A stretch of 64,000 nt of DNA from Diphasiastrum complanatum (lineage: Eukaryota > Streptophyta > Lycopodiopsida > Lycopodiales > Lycopodiaceae): NCBI GenBank assembly GCA_029204225.1, contig CM055103.1, positions 52,171,145-52,235,144 of the forward strand, in the 5' to 3' direction. The position numbers and the translations under genes were made by a program. Position 1 is the first letter of the stretch, and the number at the start of each line of letters is the position of its first letter. The notes below the pieces were generated by a model. The model was not told the DNA's origin. It worked only from the letters and a program-made list of their open reading frames with translations, and did not search any database. Below are positions 43,338-55,531 of this stretch, piece by piece.

Positions 43338-44285
43338 TGATGACCTGTAATAGTCGTCGCAGTCACGAAAGAATCACGAAAGCAAACAATTCGAATGGAG
43401 TTCAGATATGACTGCTGGTCACTGCCAGCTGCATCATTCCTACAGTCCTCCAGAATGTAGACAGGCACCGATGTACTACGAAAACAAATTAATGCAGCAT
43501 TCAACAAAATTCAAACCAAGGTGCGGAATTAAATGAACAAGAGAAATCAGATACACGAATAACAGCAGACTAATTTACGTTCAAGATCTGACAAGACAAG
43601 AAAATCATCTATTGATCTTTCTCTGATTCTTCAAGCACTACATGCAGATCCATGCAGTGCGTCGGTGTGAGAGAAATACAGTTCTCTCACAAGTGATTGT
43701 CTTGCTTACTAGCGGACAGTTGGATTTTCATATCCTAGACAGAATTGTCTCATGCGCAGGCGGACTTGTATTCTGTATTTTTTCTTCTTGCTTACTTGCT
43801 TCAGAATACTTCGTGTATGTCTCTAAATTTTTTTTTTTGGATCAAGTATCATCCAGTAAGTATATAGTCGCCTCTTGTAACTTTCTAGATTAGAGCAATT
43901 AAACATCTACAACTAATCACGAAATTACAAAAGTGGCGAATTAGCCACGACCTAAAGTGTATCTGCTGACGTCATGCTATCAAATCAGATATCTGTACTT
44001 CTGGGTACTTGCATTATCTTGCTGGTCCTTGGAGCGTGAGGGCAGAGAAGAGTGTCATGACAATTTTTGAGTCATTTGACCTTCTCATTGTCTAACTTTC
44101 TCCTGCTGTGTCACGAAAGATTCCCTTTCGCGTATCTTTCGTGCTTGTGTCTTCTCGTGGATTTTCGCTAACATTTTTGTTTCGTGTCCTTTATATCTTT
44201 TAACTTTGGCATTCGTGAACTTTTTCGTCAGGCAGAGGGCTGAAAGCTAGCAAAGCTTAGGTAATAGAAACGTTTTGTTTCTTCA
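43338..44285 (-). mobile_element. Copia-2 3' LTR
   Basis: 948 bp, TGAAGAAAC...GGTCATCA on the minus strand, paired with 54585-55531 (947 bp). It is preceded on the element strand by the purine run GAGAGGAAGC (44286-44295). Flanking bases are GAAG on both sides of the element (43334-43337 and 55532-55535), a 4-bp target match. Confidence 0.92.
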
Positions 44286-45685
44286 GCTTCCTCTCAAAGC
44301 ATGATAGCTTGATGACCCCAAGGCTGCTCCTCTCTCTCTCAAAAAGTCCTCTATCTAGGGCCTTTGTGAAGATGTCAGCAACCATGTCTTTTGTTCCGAT
44401 GAAGGTGGTCTGCAGCATCTTCTTCTCAATCAAATCCATGATCAAGTGGTACTTGATCGCGATGTGCTTTGTTCTTGAGTGGAACACAGGATCTTTGGTG
44501 AGGTGTAATGCAGATGTATTGTCCATCTGCAAGACCAGAGGCTTGTTCCTTGTCTCGTCCAATTCGTCCAGGAACTGCCTGAGCCAAATTATCTCATTGT
44601 CATCTTTGTCGATGCAACATACTTTGCTTCATAGGATGACTGAGCCACAACAGTCTGTTTCTTGCTGACCCAGAGAACTGCCGCTCTTGACGTAATAGTG
44701 CATCATCCTAAGAAGCTTTTACAATCATCCTTGAGGGATGCCCAACTAGCATCACTGTAGAAAAGCATCCTGAAACCTGCATCATGACAATAACACAACC
44801 CATAATCTCTCGTCAATTAAGGATATTCCAAAATTTGTTTCGCAAACTTCCAATGTGTCGAGCCTGGATTTGTGCAAAATTGGCTCATCCTGAACACTGC
44901 ATAAGCAATGACAAGGCATGTGTTGTCTACAAGGTACAGGGCATGTGTTGTCTGCAAGGTACATCAACAAACCTATCAACTTCCTTTAAGGTGTGAGCTG
45001 CATCTATTCTCTCTCTTCTTCAGTCCTTGGACAATCATCATTTGTTAGCACCATTTCTGCGAGCATTGGAGTATTCGCTCCTTTGCAATTCAGCATCCCA
45101 AAGTCCTCTAGGATTTTCTGGGTGTATCTGGACTGGTGAAGGTATAACTTGTCTCCCTCATATTCTCTGTCAATTTGTAAGCCAAGGTAACACCTGGCTT
45201 CTCCCAGATCCACAATCTCGAAATGTTTTGAGATGTCTTCCTTCACTTCTGCAATCAGCTTCTCACTCTTGCAAAGTATCAGAGTGTCGTCCACATATGC
45301 AACCACAATGACGATCTGCCCATCTGTAACTCTGACATACACATTGGAATCAGCCAACAGTGTCTTGAATCCTAATGATTTCAGGACTTGATCCTTCTTT
45401 TCGTACCATTGTCGAGCTGACTGTTTCAGACCGTAGATACTTCTATGCATTCTGCATGCATAATCAGGAAGTGAATTTGAAACATAACCTAGGGGTTGAT
45501 CCATATAGACCTCTTCGTCTAGCTTACCATGCAAGAAGGCTATCTTCTCATCCACAATGTGGATCCTGAGATCATAAGCGGCTGCATATGCAAATAATAA
45601 TCGTAGGGACGAATGTTTGACGACTGGAGAGAAAGTTTCAGAGTAGTCAATACCGTATCTCTGAGAAAACCCCTTCGCTACCAAT
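44286..45685 (-). pseudogene. Copia-2 reverse transcriptase and RNase H
   Basis: From 45685 down on the minus strand: RLVAKGFSQRYGIDYSETFS, IHIVDEKIAFLHGKLDEEVY, MDQPLGYV, YGLKQSARQWYEKKDQVLKS, VVAYVDDTLILCKS (catalytic YVDD at about 45285-45320), HFEIVDLGEARCYLGLQID. A stop near 45004 is followed by a rearranged stretch with a duplicated TGTTGTCTACAAGGTAC/TGTTGTCTGCAAGGTAC (about 44925-44965). RNase H then gives DNTSALHLTKDPVFHSRTKH, IAIKYHLIMDLIEKKMLQTT and ADIFTKAL. The RT frame itself is open; RNase H is broken. Confidence 0.92.
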
Positions 45686-45690
45686 CTTGT

Positions 45691-46770
45691 TTTTACAAGT
45701 AGAGGTGAGAAAGTCCTCCAAATCCAAGGTAGAGCCTCCAAATGTCCTCCAAGCAACCTGCAAGCTTCAAGATGCTCCCCAACTCCAAGCTAGGATGCCT
45801 CCACCTGCAAGTAAGGATCTGCAAGCCTCCAAGAATCTCTCCTCCACCTGTGTCCCTACTCTTTAAACACAAAGATAGATAACAAGCTGGCCTCAAGTAT
45901 TCACCACCCAACCATAGCTAGATCCAAGCTCCAAGCAAGACCTATCTAGCACCCCCTTGCTAACCATAAACAAATCACAAGCATACCACAACCCTCCATA
46001 TCATACTCAAGATCCAAACCCTACTTATGTCCCATACCATAAGCAAGATCCAATCCTCAAGCATACTACTACAAGAAAGCACTCTACACACTAGTAGCAA
46101 CACTAGAGCATAAGCAAAGCAAACAAGAGAGATCTCCCCCTCCCAATGGACGCCCTACTACCCTCATATAGATGGCCCATGGACCCCTCCAATGCACTAT
46201 GGAGTTCCATGCTCATCCAATGAGAGAGAGAGAGAAGCCTAGGGGAGTTAAAAAATCTCCAAGAGCCTCCATAGGCTTATGGAATGTCAAGAGACTCCTT
46301 CCATAACCTATGACTCTTTGAATGCCTTTCTTGTGGGAGTTGGGAACTCAATGGACACTTTAGAAGGGCGCCCTCCTACTAGGTCCCATTGCCCAGTTGT
46401 GCAAGTATACTTTGGTCCTAGACCAATAAAGTGATATGGTTCAAGGTTGAGGCCCAAGGTTTAGATAAATAGTCATCCAATGACTTTCTAACACCTCTCT
46501 AGGTTCCATACCTCCATCCAAGGCATAGACACCTACCTGCCCTTAATCAAGGACACTAGTACCTTAATCTAAGACACCTACCCTTAATACTAAGGGTATC
46601 TTTTATCCAAGGGTCACGTGACTCCATACCTCCAACTAAGGTATAGTCACTTGTCTGTCCTTATCCAAGGGCACATACCCTTAATCCTAAGGGTACCTTG
46701 CCATTTAGCCCCCAACACTAAATGGACTATTAGGGGTCTGAAGTACTGCTAGTTACATAGGTATGTAGCA
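45691..46770 (-). mobile_element. Gypsy-2 3' LTR
   Basis: 1,080 bp; polypurine tract on the element strand is TTTAGGGGGAAGGAA, just above 46770. CTCCAAGC/CCTCCAAG-type short repeats near the low end are shared with the other LTR. Confidence 0.93.
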
Positions 46771-46799
46771 TTCCTTCCCCCTAAACTTAAATTTTTCCT

Positions 46800-47940
46800 T
46801 GTAGGAAAAATTTGAAAAATTCTTCTGGAGATTAGTCTCTTTTTCCTAGGTATCCTCCTCTTTTGATTTGCCCCTCCACCTGACTAAAAATTCCCAAAGC
46901 ACTCTACTCCATAGAGTTCTCTGCCGGCTATTAACAATCGCCTCTGGTTTAGGTGGTCCACTCACGGACTCATCACGAAGAAGTTCCACTAGATCTTCCA
47001 CAGGGACCAGGGTCTCCCCAACCCCCAACAAGGGTTTCAACTTACTAACATGGAAAACAGGATGAATTCCAACGTTAGTTGGTAGGTCTAGTTTGTATGC
47101 GACCTTGTTTATCACTTGGATAACCTTAAAAGGACCGCAATACCTAGGCGCCAACTTTGCACACTTAATAGTTTTCAAGCCCCTAGAGTGACTAGGGACT
47201 CTCAAAAACACCCAGTCGTTGACCATGAATACCTTGTGCTTCCGAGATAGATCAGCATAGTGTCTTGCCCTGTCCTGGGCACTTCTTATGCTATCTTTAG
47301 CCAGCTGTAACATTTCTTGCATATCTGCAAGAAAATTAGCTACGGCTTGCACCCGTAGGTTTTTCATGCCAACACTAATTGGTGATCGAGGTTGAAAACC
47401 ATACATAAGCATGAAAGGGCTGAATCCGGTCGCTGAATGTTTTGCACTGTTATATGCAAATTCCACCAGTGGAAGGTACTATTCCCAATCAGACTGCCGA
47501 TGGCCCACATATGCTCGAAGCATATCCTCCATTGTCTGATTGGTCCTTTCCGTTTGATCGTCTGATTTTGGATGATATGCAGAACTCAAACTTAAAGTTG
47601 TTTTCAAATTTTCAAATACTGCTTGCCAAAAATTCCCAGTGAATTTTGGGTCACGGTCACTGACAATATTGCAAGGCAGCCCGTACAGTCAAAAAAGCTT
47701 CTCAACAAACAGTTGAGCTAGTTCTGAAGCTTTAATAGTAGTTTCGTTGGGATAAATTGAGCAAACTTTGTAAGTCTATCAACAATGACCCAAACCGAAT
47801 CGTGGCCCTTCCCTGTACGTGGAAGCCCAACCACAAAATCCATAGATATACTTTCCCACTTTCCGGTAGGAATATCTAAAGGATGTAATAGGCCACTAGC
47901 TTTTAGCCTCTCTACTTTATTTAACTAGCACTTAGTACAT
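46800..47940 (-). pseudogene. Gypsy-2 integrase core, C-terminus and chromodomain
   Basis: Minus strand: core pieces with stops from about 47940 to 47470, then an open frame from 47466: MEFAYNSAKHSATGFSPFML, YADLSRKHKVFMVNDWVFL, LAPRYCGPFKVIQVINKVAY, HPVFHVSKLKPLLG (GPY/F module), then a chromodomain PEAIVNSRQRTLWSRV, FLVRWRGKSKEEDTWE ending near 46830. Chromodomains target integration to particular histone marks. The TWE residues of the methyl-lysine pocket region are present. Confidence 0.92.
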
Positions 47941-49259
47941 TTATTTAAGTACATAGGCCTCTACCTGACTTTTCATCTTAGGCCACCAAAATTGCCTTCG
48001 AACTAAGTCAAGTGTTCTTTGTATACCCGGATGTCCTGCGCATGGACTATCATGACACTCATGCAAGATCTGGGCCCTTACAGTATCATTCTCCGGTACA
48101 CACACCTTTCCTTTACGAAACAAAGTCCTGTTTTGAATAAGGAAATCCATTTCAGTCTTTCCCTGATTTGAGGAATCTTGCAAACCTGAATCGATCCCCA
48201 AAAGTACTTGTTGCCAATACTTTTCAAAAAAAGGATCAAACTCATATAGTCCTTGAAGAGACTGAAACAACTCTGGTCCTATAACAGTAAAGCACAACTG
48301 ATTGATAACCGATAACTGACTCAAAGCATCCGCTAGAGTATTTTGGCTTCCTTTACAATAACGTATAGAAAAGTCAAAGATTTGCATCAGCTCAGCCCAT
48401 CCGGCTTGCCTCCCCATCACAGAAATATCGAAGAGTCTGATGATCCGTCAAAACTTCAAATCTGGCTCCATACAAATAATATCACCAAATTTTCAAGGAA
48501 TGAACAAGTGCAAACAATTCCTTCTCATAGGTACAATACCTAGACTGAGCAGGATTAAGTTTCTTACTTTCATAAGCCACAGGATGTCCATCCTGCATCA
48601 AAACAGCTCCAATAGCATAATCATTGGCATCGGTCCTAACCACAAAAGTCTTATTAGGATCGTCAATGATTAGTATTGGTGCCGAAGTGACACTTTTCTT
48701 AAGCAACTCAAAACAAATATTCATATCCTCCATCCACACCACTGGTGGACTCTTAGCCCTCCGGCTTAGCTTCTTATAGCCTTTCAAGGCTTGGGTAAGG
48801 GGAAATGTCAATCAAGCAAATTGGGGAATTTGCCGACGGAAAAATTTGACAAACCCCAAGAAAGACTTGATTTCCCGAACTGTGGTGAGAATAGGCCAAT
48901 CAATAACCCTTTGGATACGATCAGCCTCAATCTCCACCCCCCGGTTCGGAAATCTTATGCCCCAAGTAGGACAATTCCTTAGCAAAAAAGTCACACTTAG
49001 ACTCCTTGGCAAAGAGCTTTTACCTTCTTAGAATGTCCAAGACAATCCTAAGATGTTCTTTATGTTCTGCCAAAGTCTTACTGAACACTAGGATATTATC
49101 TAAGAATACCACTACGAATCTTCCCAAATATGGCCTGAACAAATCGTTCATCATTTGTTGGAAAGTTGCCGGTGCATTGGTCAAACCAAAAGGCAACACC
49201 AAAAATTCGTAGTGACCAAAGCGAGTTCGAAACCCGGGCAAAGTATTTGTTCCAAACAT
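47941..49259 (-). pseudogene. Gypsy-2 RT (C-terminal half), RNase H, integrase zinc finger
   Basis: Frame from 49259: [57 protein letters not shown] (box FLDN where FLDD is expected, so a catalytic Asp is lost). Then IEADRIQRVIDWPILTTVRE, SFLGFVKFFRRQIPQFA, RNase H VVRTDANDYAIGAVLMQDGH, VAYESKKLNPAQSRYCTYEK, ADALSQL. Last come linker and zinc finger HECHDSPCAGHPGIQRTLDL, RRQFWWPKMKSQVEAYV. Three frames are used, so the gene is inactive. Confidence 0.92.
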
Positions 49260-49503
49260 TTAGCCAAGAACTTACCACTTGTAAGTTCCTATCTTTCTTC
49301 TCCCCCTTAAACACTTTTACAGGAGGTGGAACTACATGCTTCTTCTGATTGGCTAACCTAGACTCTAAGTCTTGGTTTCTTTGATTAGTTTCAAGAACCT
49401 GCTTATTAGTGGCTTGAATTTGTTGGTATAAAAGTTCATGAGCTTGTGTCACATTGGATGGGTTTGATAGATCAAATGTTGGGTTTTCATTGGTTTGATC
49501 CAT
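49260..49503 (-). pseudogene. Gypsy-2 gag N-terminus, fused by deletion to RT
   Basis: MDQTNENPTFDLSNPSNVTQ, AHELLYQQIQATNKQVLETN, VVPPPVKVFKGEKKDRNLQ, VVSSWL. The normal gag continues with the capsid, but here the next bases already belong to RT ([10 protein letters not shown] in another frame). The deletion removed the rest of gag, zinc knuckle, protease and RT palm N-terminus. Confidence 0.85.
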
Positions 49504-50532
49504 TGGGGTTGCTTGTGTGTTTTCCTATTATGCAAATACAACAACAAGTGCTCAAATTAGAATGATAGAAATGCTTCAATTGCTACATTCAATGCAAATA
49601 AAAAACATTTACTTATATTTATTCAATCTTATTGTTTATAAGCTCAATCCAAGCCTACTATTTACAAGCTTAATCCAAGCTTAAGAGGAAAACAACAACA
49701 AGCTACATTTGCCTTAATCAAAAGCAAAAAAAGAAACCAAATCTTTATGTAAACTTCAATTAACTAATCCAAGCTAATGTATACATAAAGTTCCCATTCC
49801 CATTCCAATTCCATTTGTCATTTCAAAAGCAACCAAAGTTTTCACATTTCTCACTATTCTAGATTTCCAAAACCAAGAAACTAGTGCTAGAAATGGATAA
49901 CTAATGAAGCTTTATGAAAACTTCAATTTTCAGATCTGATTTTCAGATTTACAGGTCTGAAAATCAGAAATGACAAAAAAACAAAATCTCAAAACTTGTT
50001 TTATGCACAAAGTTACACTACCATTCCCTTCCTACATTGCCATCTTCATGAAACTAGGAGATAGAAAGGTGTAACTAATGAAGTGTGAATGAGAACTTCA
50101 CTTTTTAAATCTGATTTTCAGATTTACAGGTTTGAAAAATAGAACTTAAAAATAAAAATCAGAACTTCAAAACACTTCATTTATGCAAAAAAAACACTAG
50201 TTTTGATTAAAACACATAGCTAAAATCAATCTTTTTGCCAAAAAAAAGTTTGTGTATGTAGAGGAAGACTTCCTCTACCCATCCCACAAATCTTTTTTTA
50301 GAACTTTTTAAAACCCAAAGCCCACTTTAAAACTTCTCTAACATGTTAAAAAATTCGCCCCTGAACAATTCTATAAGCATCACTACTCTCTTCCAAAGAT
50401 AACTAGATTCATTGGGTACTTCAACTACAAGCTTCCTACAACTAGAAAAGCCTATAATCTTCCCCAAAAAAAATTAGTTGGTGATCTTAATAGAATTTGA
50501 AGAAGGTTAGAAAGGTTACCATCCTTTGCCTA
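49504..50532 (-). other. Gypsy-2 leader, non-coding
   Basis: AT-rich 5' untranslated leader between primer site and gag. It contains two near copies of GATTTTCAGATTTACAGGT (about 49935-49960 and 50110-50135). No coding region. Confidence 0.7.
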
Positions 50533-50544
50533 GCTCTGATACCA
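50533..50544 (-). other. Gypsy-2 primer-binding site
   Basis: TGGTATCAGAGC on the minus strand, one base from the LTR end; initiator-Met tRNA type. Confidence 0.88.
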
Positions 50545-50545
50545 C

Positions 50546-51625
50546 TTTTACAAATAAAGGTGAGGAAGTCCTCCAAATCCAAGGTAGAGCCTCCAAATGT
50601 CCTCCAAGCAACCTGCAAGCTTCAAGATGCTCCCCAACTCCAAGCTAGGATGCCTCCACCTGCAAGTAAGGATCTGCAAGCCTCCAAGGATCTCTCCTCC
50701 ACTTGTGTCCCTACTCTTTAAACACAAAGATAGATAACATGTTGACCTCAAGTATTCACCGCCCAACCATAGCTAGATCCAAGCTCCAAGCAAGACCTAT
50801 CTAGCACCCCCTTGCTAACCATAAACAAATCACAAGCATACCACAACACTCCCTAGCATACTCAAGATCCAAACCCTACTTATGTCCCATACCATAAGCA
50901 AGATCCAAACCTCAAGCATACTACCACAAGAAAGCACTCTACACACTAGTATCAACACTAGAGCATAAGCAAAGCAAACAAGAGATATCTCCCCCTCCCA
51001 ATGGGCGCCCTACTACCCTCATATAGATGGCCCATGGACCCCTCCAATGCACTATGGAGTTCCATGCTCATCCAATGAGAGAGAGAGAAGCCTAGGGGAG
51101 TTAAAGAATCTCCAAGAGCCTCCATAAGCTTATGGAATGTCAAGAGACTCCTTCCATAACCTATGACTCTTTGAATGCCTTTCTTGTGGGAGTTGGGAAC
51201 TCAATGGACACTTTCGAAGGGCGCCCTCCTACTAGGTCCCATTGCCCAAGTTGTGCAAGTATACTTTGGTCCTAGACCAATAAAGTGATATGGTTCAAGG
51301 TTGAGGCCCAAGGTTTAGAAAAATAGTCATCCAATGACTTTCTAACACCTCTCTAGGTTCCATACCTCCATCCAAGGCATAGACACCTACTTGCCCTTAA
51401 CCAAGGACACTAGTACCTTAATTTAAGACACCTACCCTTAATACTAAGGGTACCCCTTATCCAATGGATCACGTGACTCCATAATTCCAACTAAGGTATA
51501 GTCACTTGCTTGTCCTTATCCAAGGGCACATACCCTTAATCCTAAGGGTACCTTGCCATTTAGCCCCTAACACTAAATGGACTATTAGGGGTCTGAAGTA
51601 CTGCTAGTTACATAGGTATGTAACA
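50546..51625 (-). mobile_element. Gypsy-2 5' LTR
   Basis: 1,080 bp, partner of 45691-46770, highly similar by eye with scattered single-base changes. Starts TGTTACATACC and ends TTGTAAAA. Confidence 0.93.
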
Positions 51626-51630
51626 CTTGC

Positions 51631-52140
51631 CTTGTACTTTGAGACACTCCCATCCAGTCTGTACTTGAGCTTGAAAACTCATTTGCATTTGACAGTCTTG
51701 CGCTTATGCGGTAATGGCTGCAATGTCCAAACCTGGTTCTTCCTCATTGATTCCATCTTTTCATTCATGGCCTGGATCCATTTGTCCTTCTCTGGATAGT
51801 CAATCACCTCCTCAAAAGTTTTTGGTTCATCACTGAATCCACAAAACTCTTCTGATGTGGAAGCTGAGCTACCTAGCACGTATCTTGTTGGCGCTCTTCG
51901 TGGTCTTGTCGACCTTCTAGGAGATCCTCCTAGGACAACAATGTCTTTGCCTTTGTCTACTCTGCTAGGTCCAGAACCATCTTGGTTTACAAGTACTGTA
52001 GCAGTAGGTTGCCTCTCGAATCTTTCGTCTTTTGATTCGTCACTCAAGTGTGAAGCGACTCAAAAATTTTCATTTTCGTGTTCGTCTTATGCTCCCTCTG
52101 TCACTGGTGGAAAATCGTGGTATTGTCTCTCTAGAACTTC
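51631..52140 (-). pseudogene. Copia-2 integrase-RT linker
   Basis: Minus strand: SDESKDERFERQPTATVLVN, GSPRRSTRPRRAPTRYVLGS, FEEVIDYPEKDKWIQAMNEK, VWTLQPLPHKRKTVKCK. The basic PRRSTRPRRAP is the usual Copia pre-RT region. It continues at 45685 once Gypsy-2 is removed. Confidence 0.88.
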
Positions 52141-53200
52141 ATAGCTGATGGGATCGTCATTGGCCATTGTCCTGCTCTCATCAAATCTGACATCTCTCAC
52201 TATTTTCACAGTGTTTGTGTCTAGCATGTAGACTCTGTAGTATGATGAATTGTTGTCATAATTTACCAGAAATCCATGTTCGGCTTTCTCATCAAGCTTC
52301 TTTCGAAGCTTATCAGGAATATGTGCATAAGCTGCACAGCCAAAGATTTTGATGTGAGACAGGTTGGGCTTTCTGCCCCACCATAACTCATGTGGTGTCG
52401 TGTGAGGGACACCAGTCTTCTCTGTCCTGTTCTAGATGTATGCAGCTATAGTTACTGCTTCAGCCCATAGTACTCTTGGAGCCTTCAAGTAGGCCATCAT
52501 GCATCTGACGGCTTTCATCAGGGTCCTATTCTTCCTCTTTGCAACACCGTTGTGCTGCGATGTGTAGGCTGTGGTCCTTCTGTGAATGATGCCTCGATCA
52601 TTGCAGAAGTTAGTGTAGCAATTCGAGATATATTCGCCACCTCAATCTATCCTAATCTGCTTCACTTTGCTGCCTGTGTATCTTTCTGTCCAATTCACAT
52701 ATTCTATGAATTTATCAATTGCTTCAGATTAATTCTGAATGAAGTACACTCGAGAAAATTTACTATAATCATCAATGAAGGTTATATAATACTTTGAACC
52801 TCCTACTGAGATGACATTGAAAGGTCCACAGATGTCAGAATGCACTAGCTCCAGAATCTTGGCCTTTCTGTAGGAGTCTTTGACAAATGGAGTGCGTGAC
52901 ATCTTACCCTTCAGACATGCGTCATAGGTGGTCGAACTGGTTGCATTCGAGATGCTGACCCCTGTTATCGCTCCATGATGGCTTGCTTGGTAAAGTGCCA
53001 TTGAGTTCATGTGGCATAGTCTCATGTGCCACAGAGTGTCTAGCGACTCATCATGAGTCTGATGCATCTGATCTGCAGGCAGGCATACCTTCAGGTGATA
53101 TAGATTACCTTTTCTTCTGTCTTGAGTAACCAGGGTACGAGTACTGGCGTCAATCACATTGCATGCTTCATCTAAAAAAATGTCACATGCATCCCTGCAT
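52141..53200 (-). pseudogene. Copia-2 integrase
   Basis: From 53157 down: LWHMRLCHMNSMALYQ (zinc finger, H-C), KMSRTPFVKDSYRKA, LELVHSDICGPFNVIS (first Asp), YYITFIDDYSKFSRVYFIQN. After a TAA (52727-52729) come IRIDxGGEYI-like remains near 52640, then blocks near 52550-52450 (RTLMKAVRCMMAYLKAPRVL, WAEAVTIAAYI) and 52300 (CAAYAHIPDKLRKKLDEKAE). All three catalytic blocks are traceable but the frame is broken. Confidence 0.88.
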
Positions 53201-53231
53201 CAGCTATTATCGCTACGGAAAGCAAGTCTTG

Positions 53232-54472
53232 CTATAGTGTAGGCACGAATAGAACTTCTTCGAGTTGTCTGTCTCTGCCATTGGTGTTGAGCCATAGTGA
53301 AGCAATACCGTTCACTTGATGTTTGGATCCATCTCCAAGAACTATAAATCTTGAGATATCAGCACTTCTGAAATCAGACATTATTTGTCTTGATGTCACG
53401 AAGTGTGAGGTGGCTCCTGAATCTAGGATCACCTCATGTGTGTCAGATGTAGATGTTGCACACACGTCTTCACAGATGTAGGTGGTCGAACAATTTCTGT
53501 CCAATCTTTCTTCACCCATTTTCGAGCTCTCAGGCTCCTCAACATAGGATGAATTGTTGTCATTCTCCTGTCTGCTCTGTGCATATTTGTTCCTTGGATT
53601 TAGGCGATAGTCTATGGCTGCGTGACCCTTTTTGTGGCAGTGAATACACTCGATCTTTGGATTGAGCCAACACGTATCAACCGTGTGCCCATCTCCTCTG
53701 CATCTCACGCAAGTCTTTCTTTCTCCACCTTGTTGCTTCGACCTCCCTTTGCTCTTCCAGCTGCCTGTGCTTGACCCCTCTGCTTGTTGATCACGATCCT
53801 GCTTCTGATTCGACTCCCTCTTAGGCTTGGATTGTTTCTTGGATTTTTTTTTGTTGTCGTAGAGGGCCTGGTCAGAACCATCCCTGTGATCAAGGTGTTC
53901 TCTTGCCTCGACTTCCTCTCGAATCTCGACAATTGCCTTTTCGAGGGTCATGGTGGGATCTTTTGCGAGTAGGGTTCTAGTTGTCTGGAAAGATCTGGTT
54001 AAGGCTCTCAGCAAATAAGTGAGCTGTTTCTCAGCTGACACTGCATTCTCCGCTCCAGAGTTATGTAGTGATAGAAACAGATCCTTCATCTTCCTCACAA
54101 AAGAAGTGAGGTCTTTCCCGTCCCACTGTAGATTTGTTAGTTGATCTTCCAATATCATTATTTGACTTCTTGATTTCGTCTAATATCTCATGAGCAGTGT
54201 ATCCCACATCTCCTTAGCTTTGGAGAGTGTAGTCAGGTCAAGCATGAGACTATCTTCGATGGATGAAGATAGTAAGGCTACTGCCTTGTCATTTTTCTCT
54301 CGCGTAGCTCTTTGCTCGATGTTGTAGGCATCTCTTCTATGCCATCCACCCAAGGGAATAAGCCTTCGCCCTTGAGTATCAACGATGTCTTAACTTTCCA
54401 GGCTAGAAAGTTAGATCCTGAAGAATCTAGAATTGTATAGATCTTGTTCTGTATGTTGTTGATTGAAGCCAT
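53232..54472 (-). pseudogene. Copia-2 gag and protease
   Basis: Gag begins at 54472 (MASINNIQNKIYTILDSSGS, NFLAWKVKTSLILKGEGLFP) and is interrupted near 54290. From 54158 a 308-codon frame carries MKDLFLSLHNSGAENAVSAE, a basic low-complexity stretch, two zinc knuckles CVRCRGDGHTVDTC and CIHCHKKGHAAIDY (final Cys lost), and protease VILDSGATSHFV. Typical of a Copia lineage with two knuckles. Confidence 0.9.
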
Positions 54473-54570
54473 TGCTTCTGATGTCTGTTCACTTGTTGAT
54501 GGATGATCGTTTGAATGCTTGGCTTCCTGGATCTAATAGCCTTTGGCTATGTCAGATTATGACAAGGTAG

Positions 54571-54583
54571 GCTCTGATACCAC
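54571..54583 (-). other. Copia-2 primer-binding site
   Basis: TGGTATCAGAGCC on the minus strand, one base inside the 5' LTR end; perfect plant initiator-Met primer match. Confidence 0.92.
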
Positions 54584-54584
54584 T

Positions 54585-55531
54585 GATGACCTATAACAGT
54601 CATCGTAGTCACGAAAGAATCGTAAAAGAAAACAATTCGGATGGAGGTCAAATATGACTGCTGGTCACTACCAGCTGCATCATTCCTAGAGTCCTCCAGA
54701 ATGTAGACAGGCATTGTTGTACTACAAAAATAAATTAATGCAGCATTCAATAAAACTCAAACCAAGGTGCAGAATTAAATGAACAAGAGAAATCAGATAC
54801 ACGAATAACAGTAGACTAATTTACGTTCAAGATCTGACAAGACAAGAAAATCATCTATTGATCTTTCTCTGATTCTTCAAGCACTACATGCAGATCCACG
54901 CAGTGCATCGGCGTGAGAGAAATACAGAGCTCTCACGAGTGATTGTCTCGCTTACTAGGGGACTATTGGATCTTCAGATCCTAGACAGAATTGTCTCACA
55001 GGCGCAGGCAAACATGTATTCAGTATTTTTCTTCTTGCTTACTTGCTTCAGACTACTTCTTGTATGTCTCTATTTTTTTTTTGATCAAGTATCATCCAGT
55101 AAGTATATAGTCACCTCTTGTAACTTTCTAGATTAGAGCAATTAAACATCTACAACTAATCACGAAATTACAAGAGTGGCGGATTAGCCACGACCTAAAG
55201 TGTATCTGCTGACGTCATGCTATTAGATCAGATATCTGTACTTATGGGTACTTGCATGATCTTGTTGGTCCTTCTTGGAGCATGAGGGCAGAGAATAGTG
55301 TCGCGACAATTTTTGAGTCATTTGACCTTCTCGTCGTCTGACTTTCTCTTGTTGTGTCACGAAAGATTCTCTTTCGCGAATCTTTCGTGCTTGTGTCTTC
55401 TCGTGGGGGTTCGTGAACATTTTTGTTTTGTGTCCTTCGTATCCTTTGACTTTCGCGTTCGCGAACTTTTTCATCAGGCAGAGGGCTGAAAGCTAGCAAA
55501 GCTTTGGTAATAGAAACATTTTGTTTCTTCA
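54585..55531 (-). mobile_element. Copia-2 5' LTR
   Basis: 947 bp, TGAAGAAAC...GGTCATCA, partner of 43338-44285. Contains CACGAAAG/CGCGAA-type short repeats (about 55360-55470). Confidence 0.92.

Larger units (their letters stand above)
45691..51625 (-). mobile_element. Gypsy-2 (chromodomain type), LTR to LTR, inserted in Copia-2 RT
   Basis: LTRs 45691-46770 and 50546-51625, each 1,080 bp, starting TGYTACATACCTATGTAACT. Target copies are CTTGT (45686-45690) and CTTGC (51626-51630), one transition apart. Joining the outer flanks restores the Copia codons for YKARLVAKG. The LTR end is TTGTAAAA, not CA. The internal part (3.8 kb) is too short for an autonomous element because most of gag, all of protease and the N-terminal RT are deleted. 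Confidence 0.93.
43338..55531 (-). mobile_element. Copia-2, complete LTR to LTR, with nested Gypsy-2
   Basis: Both LTRs, primer site, gag, protease, integrase, RT, RNase H and polypurine tract are present in order on the minus strand. Removing Gypsy-2 (45691-51625 plus one 5-bp duplication) leaves about 6.25 kb. It is inserted in Gypsy-1 between the gag zinc knuckle (55532-55720) and the protease (43337 down). Confidence 0.9.
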
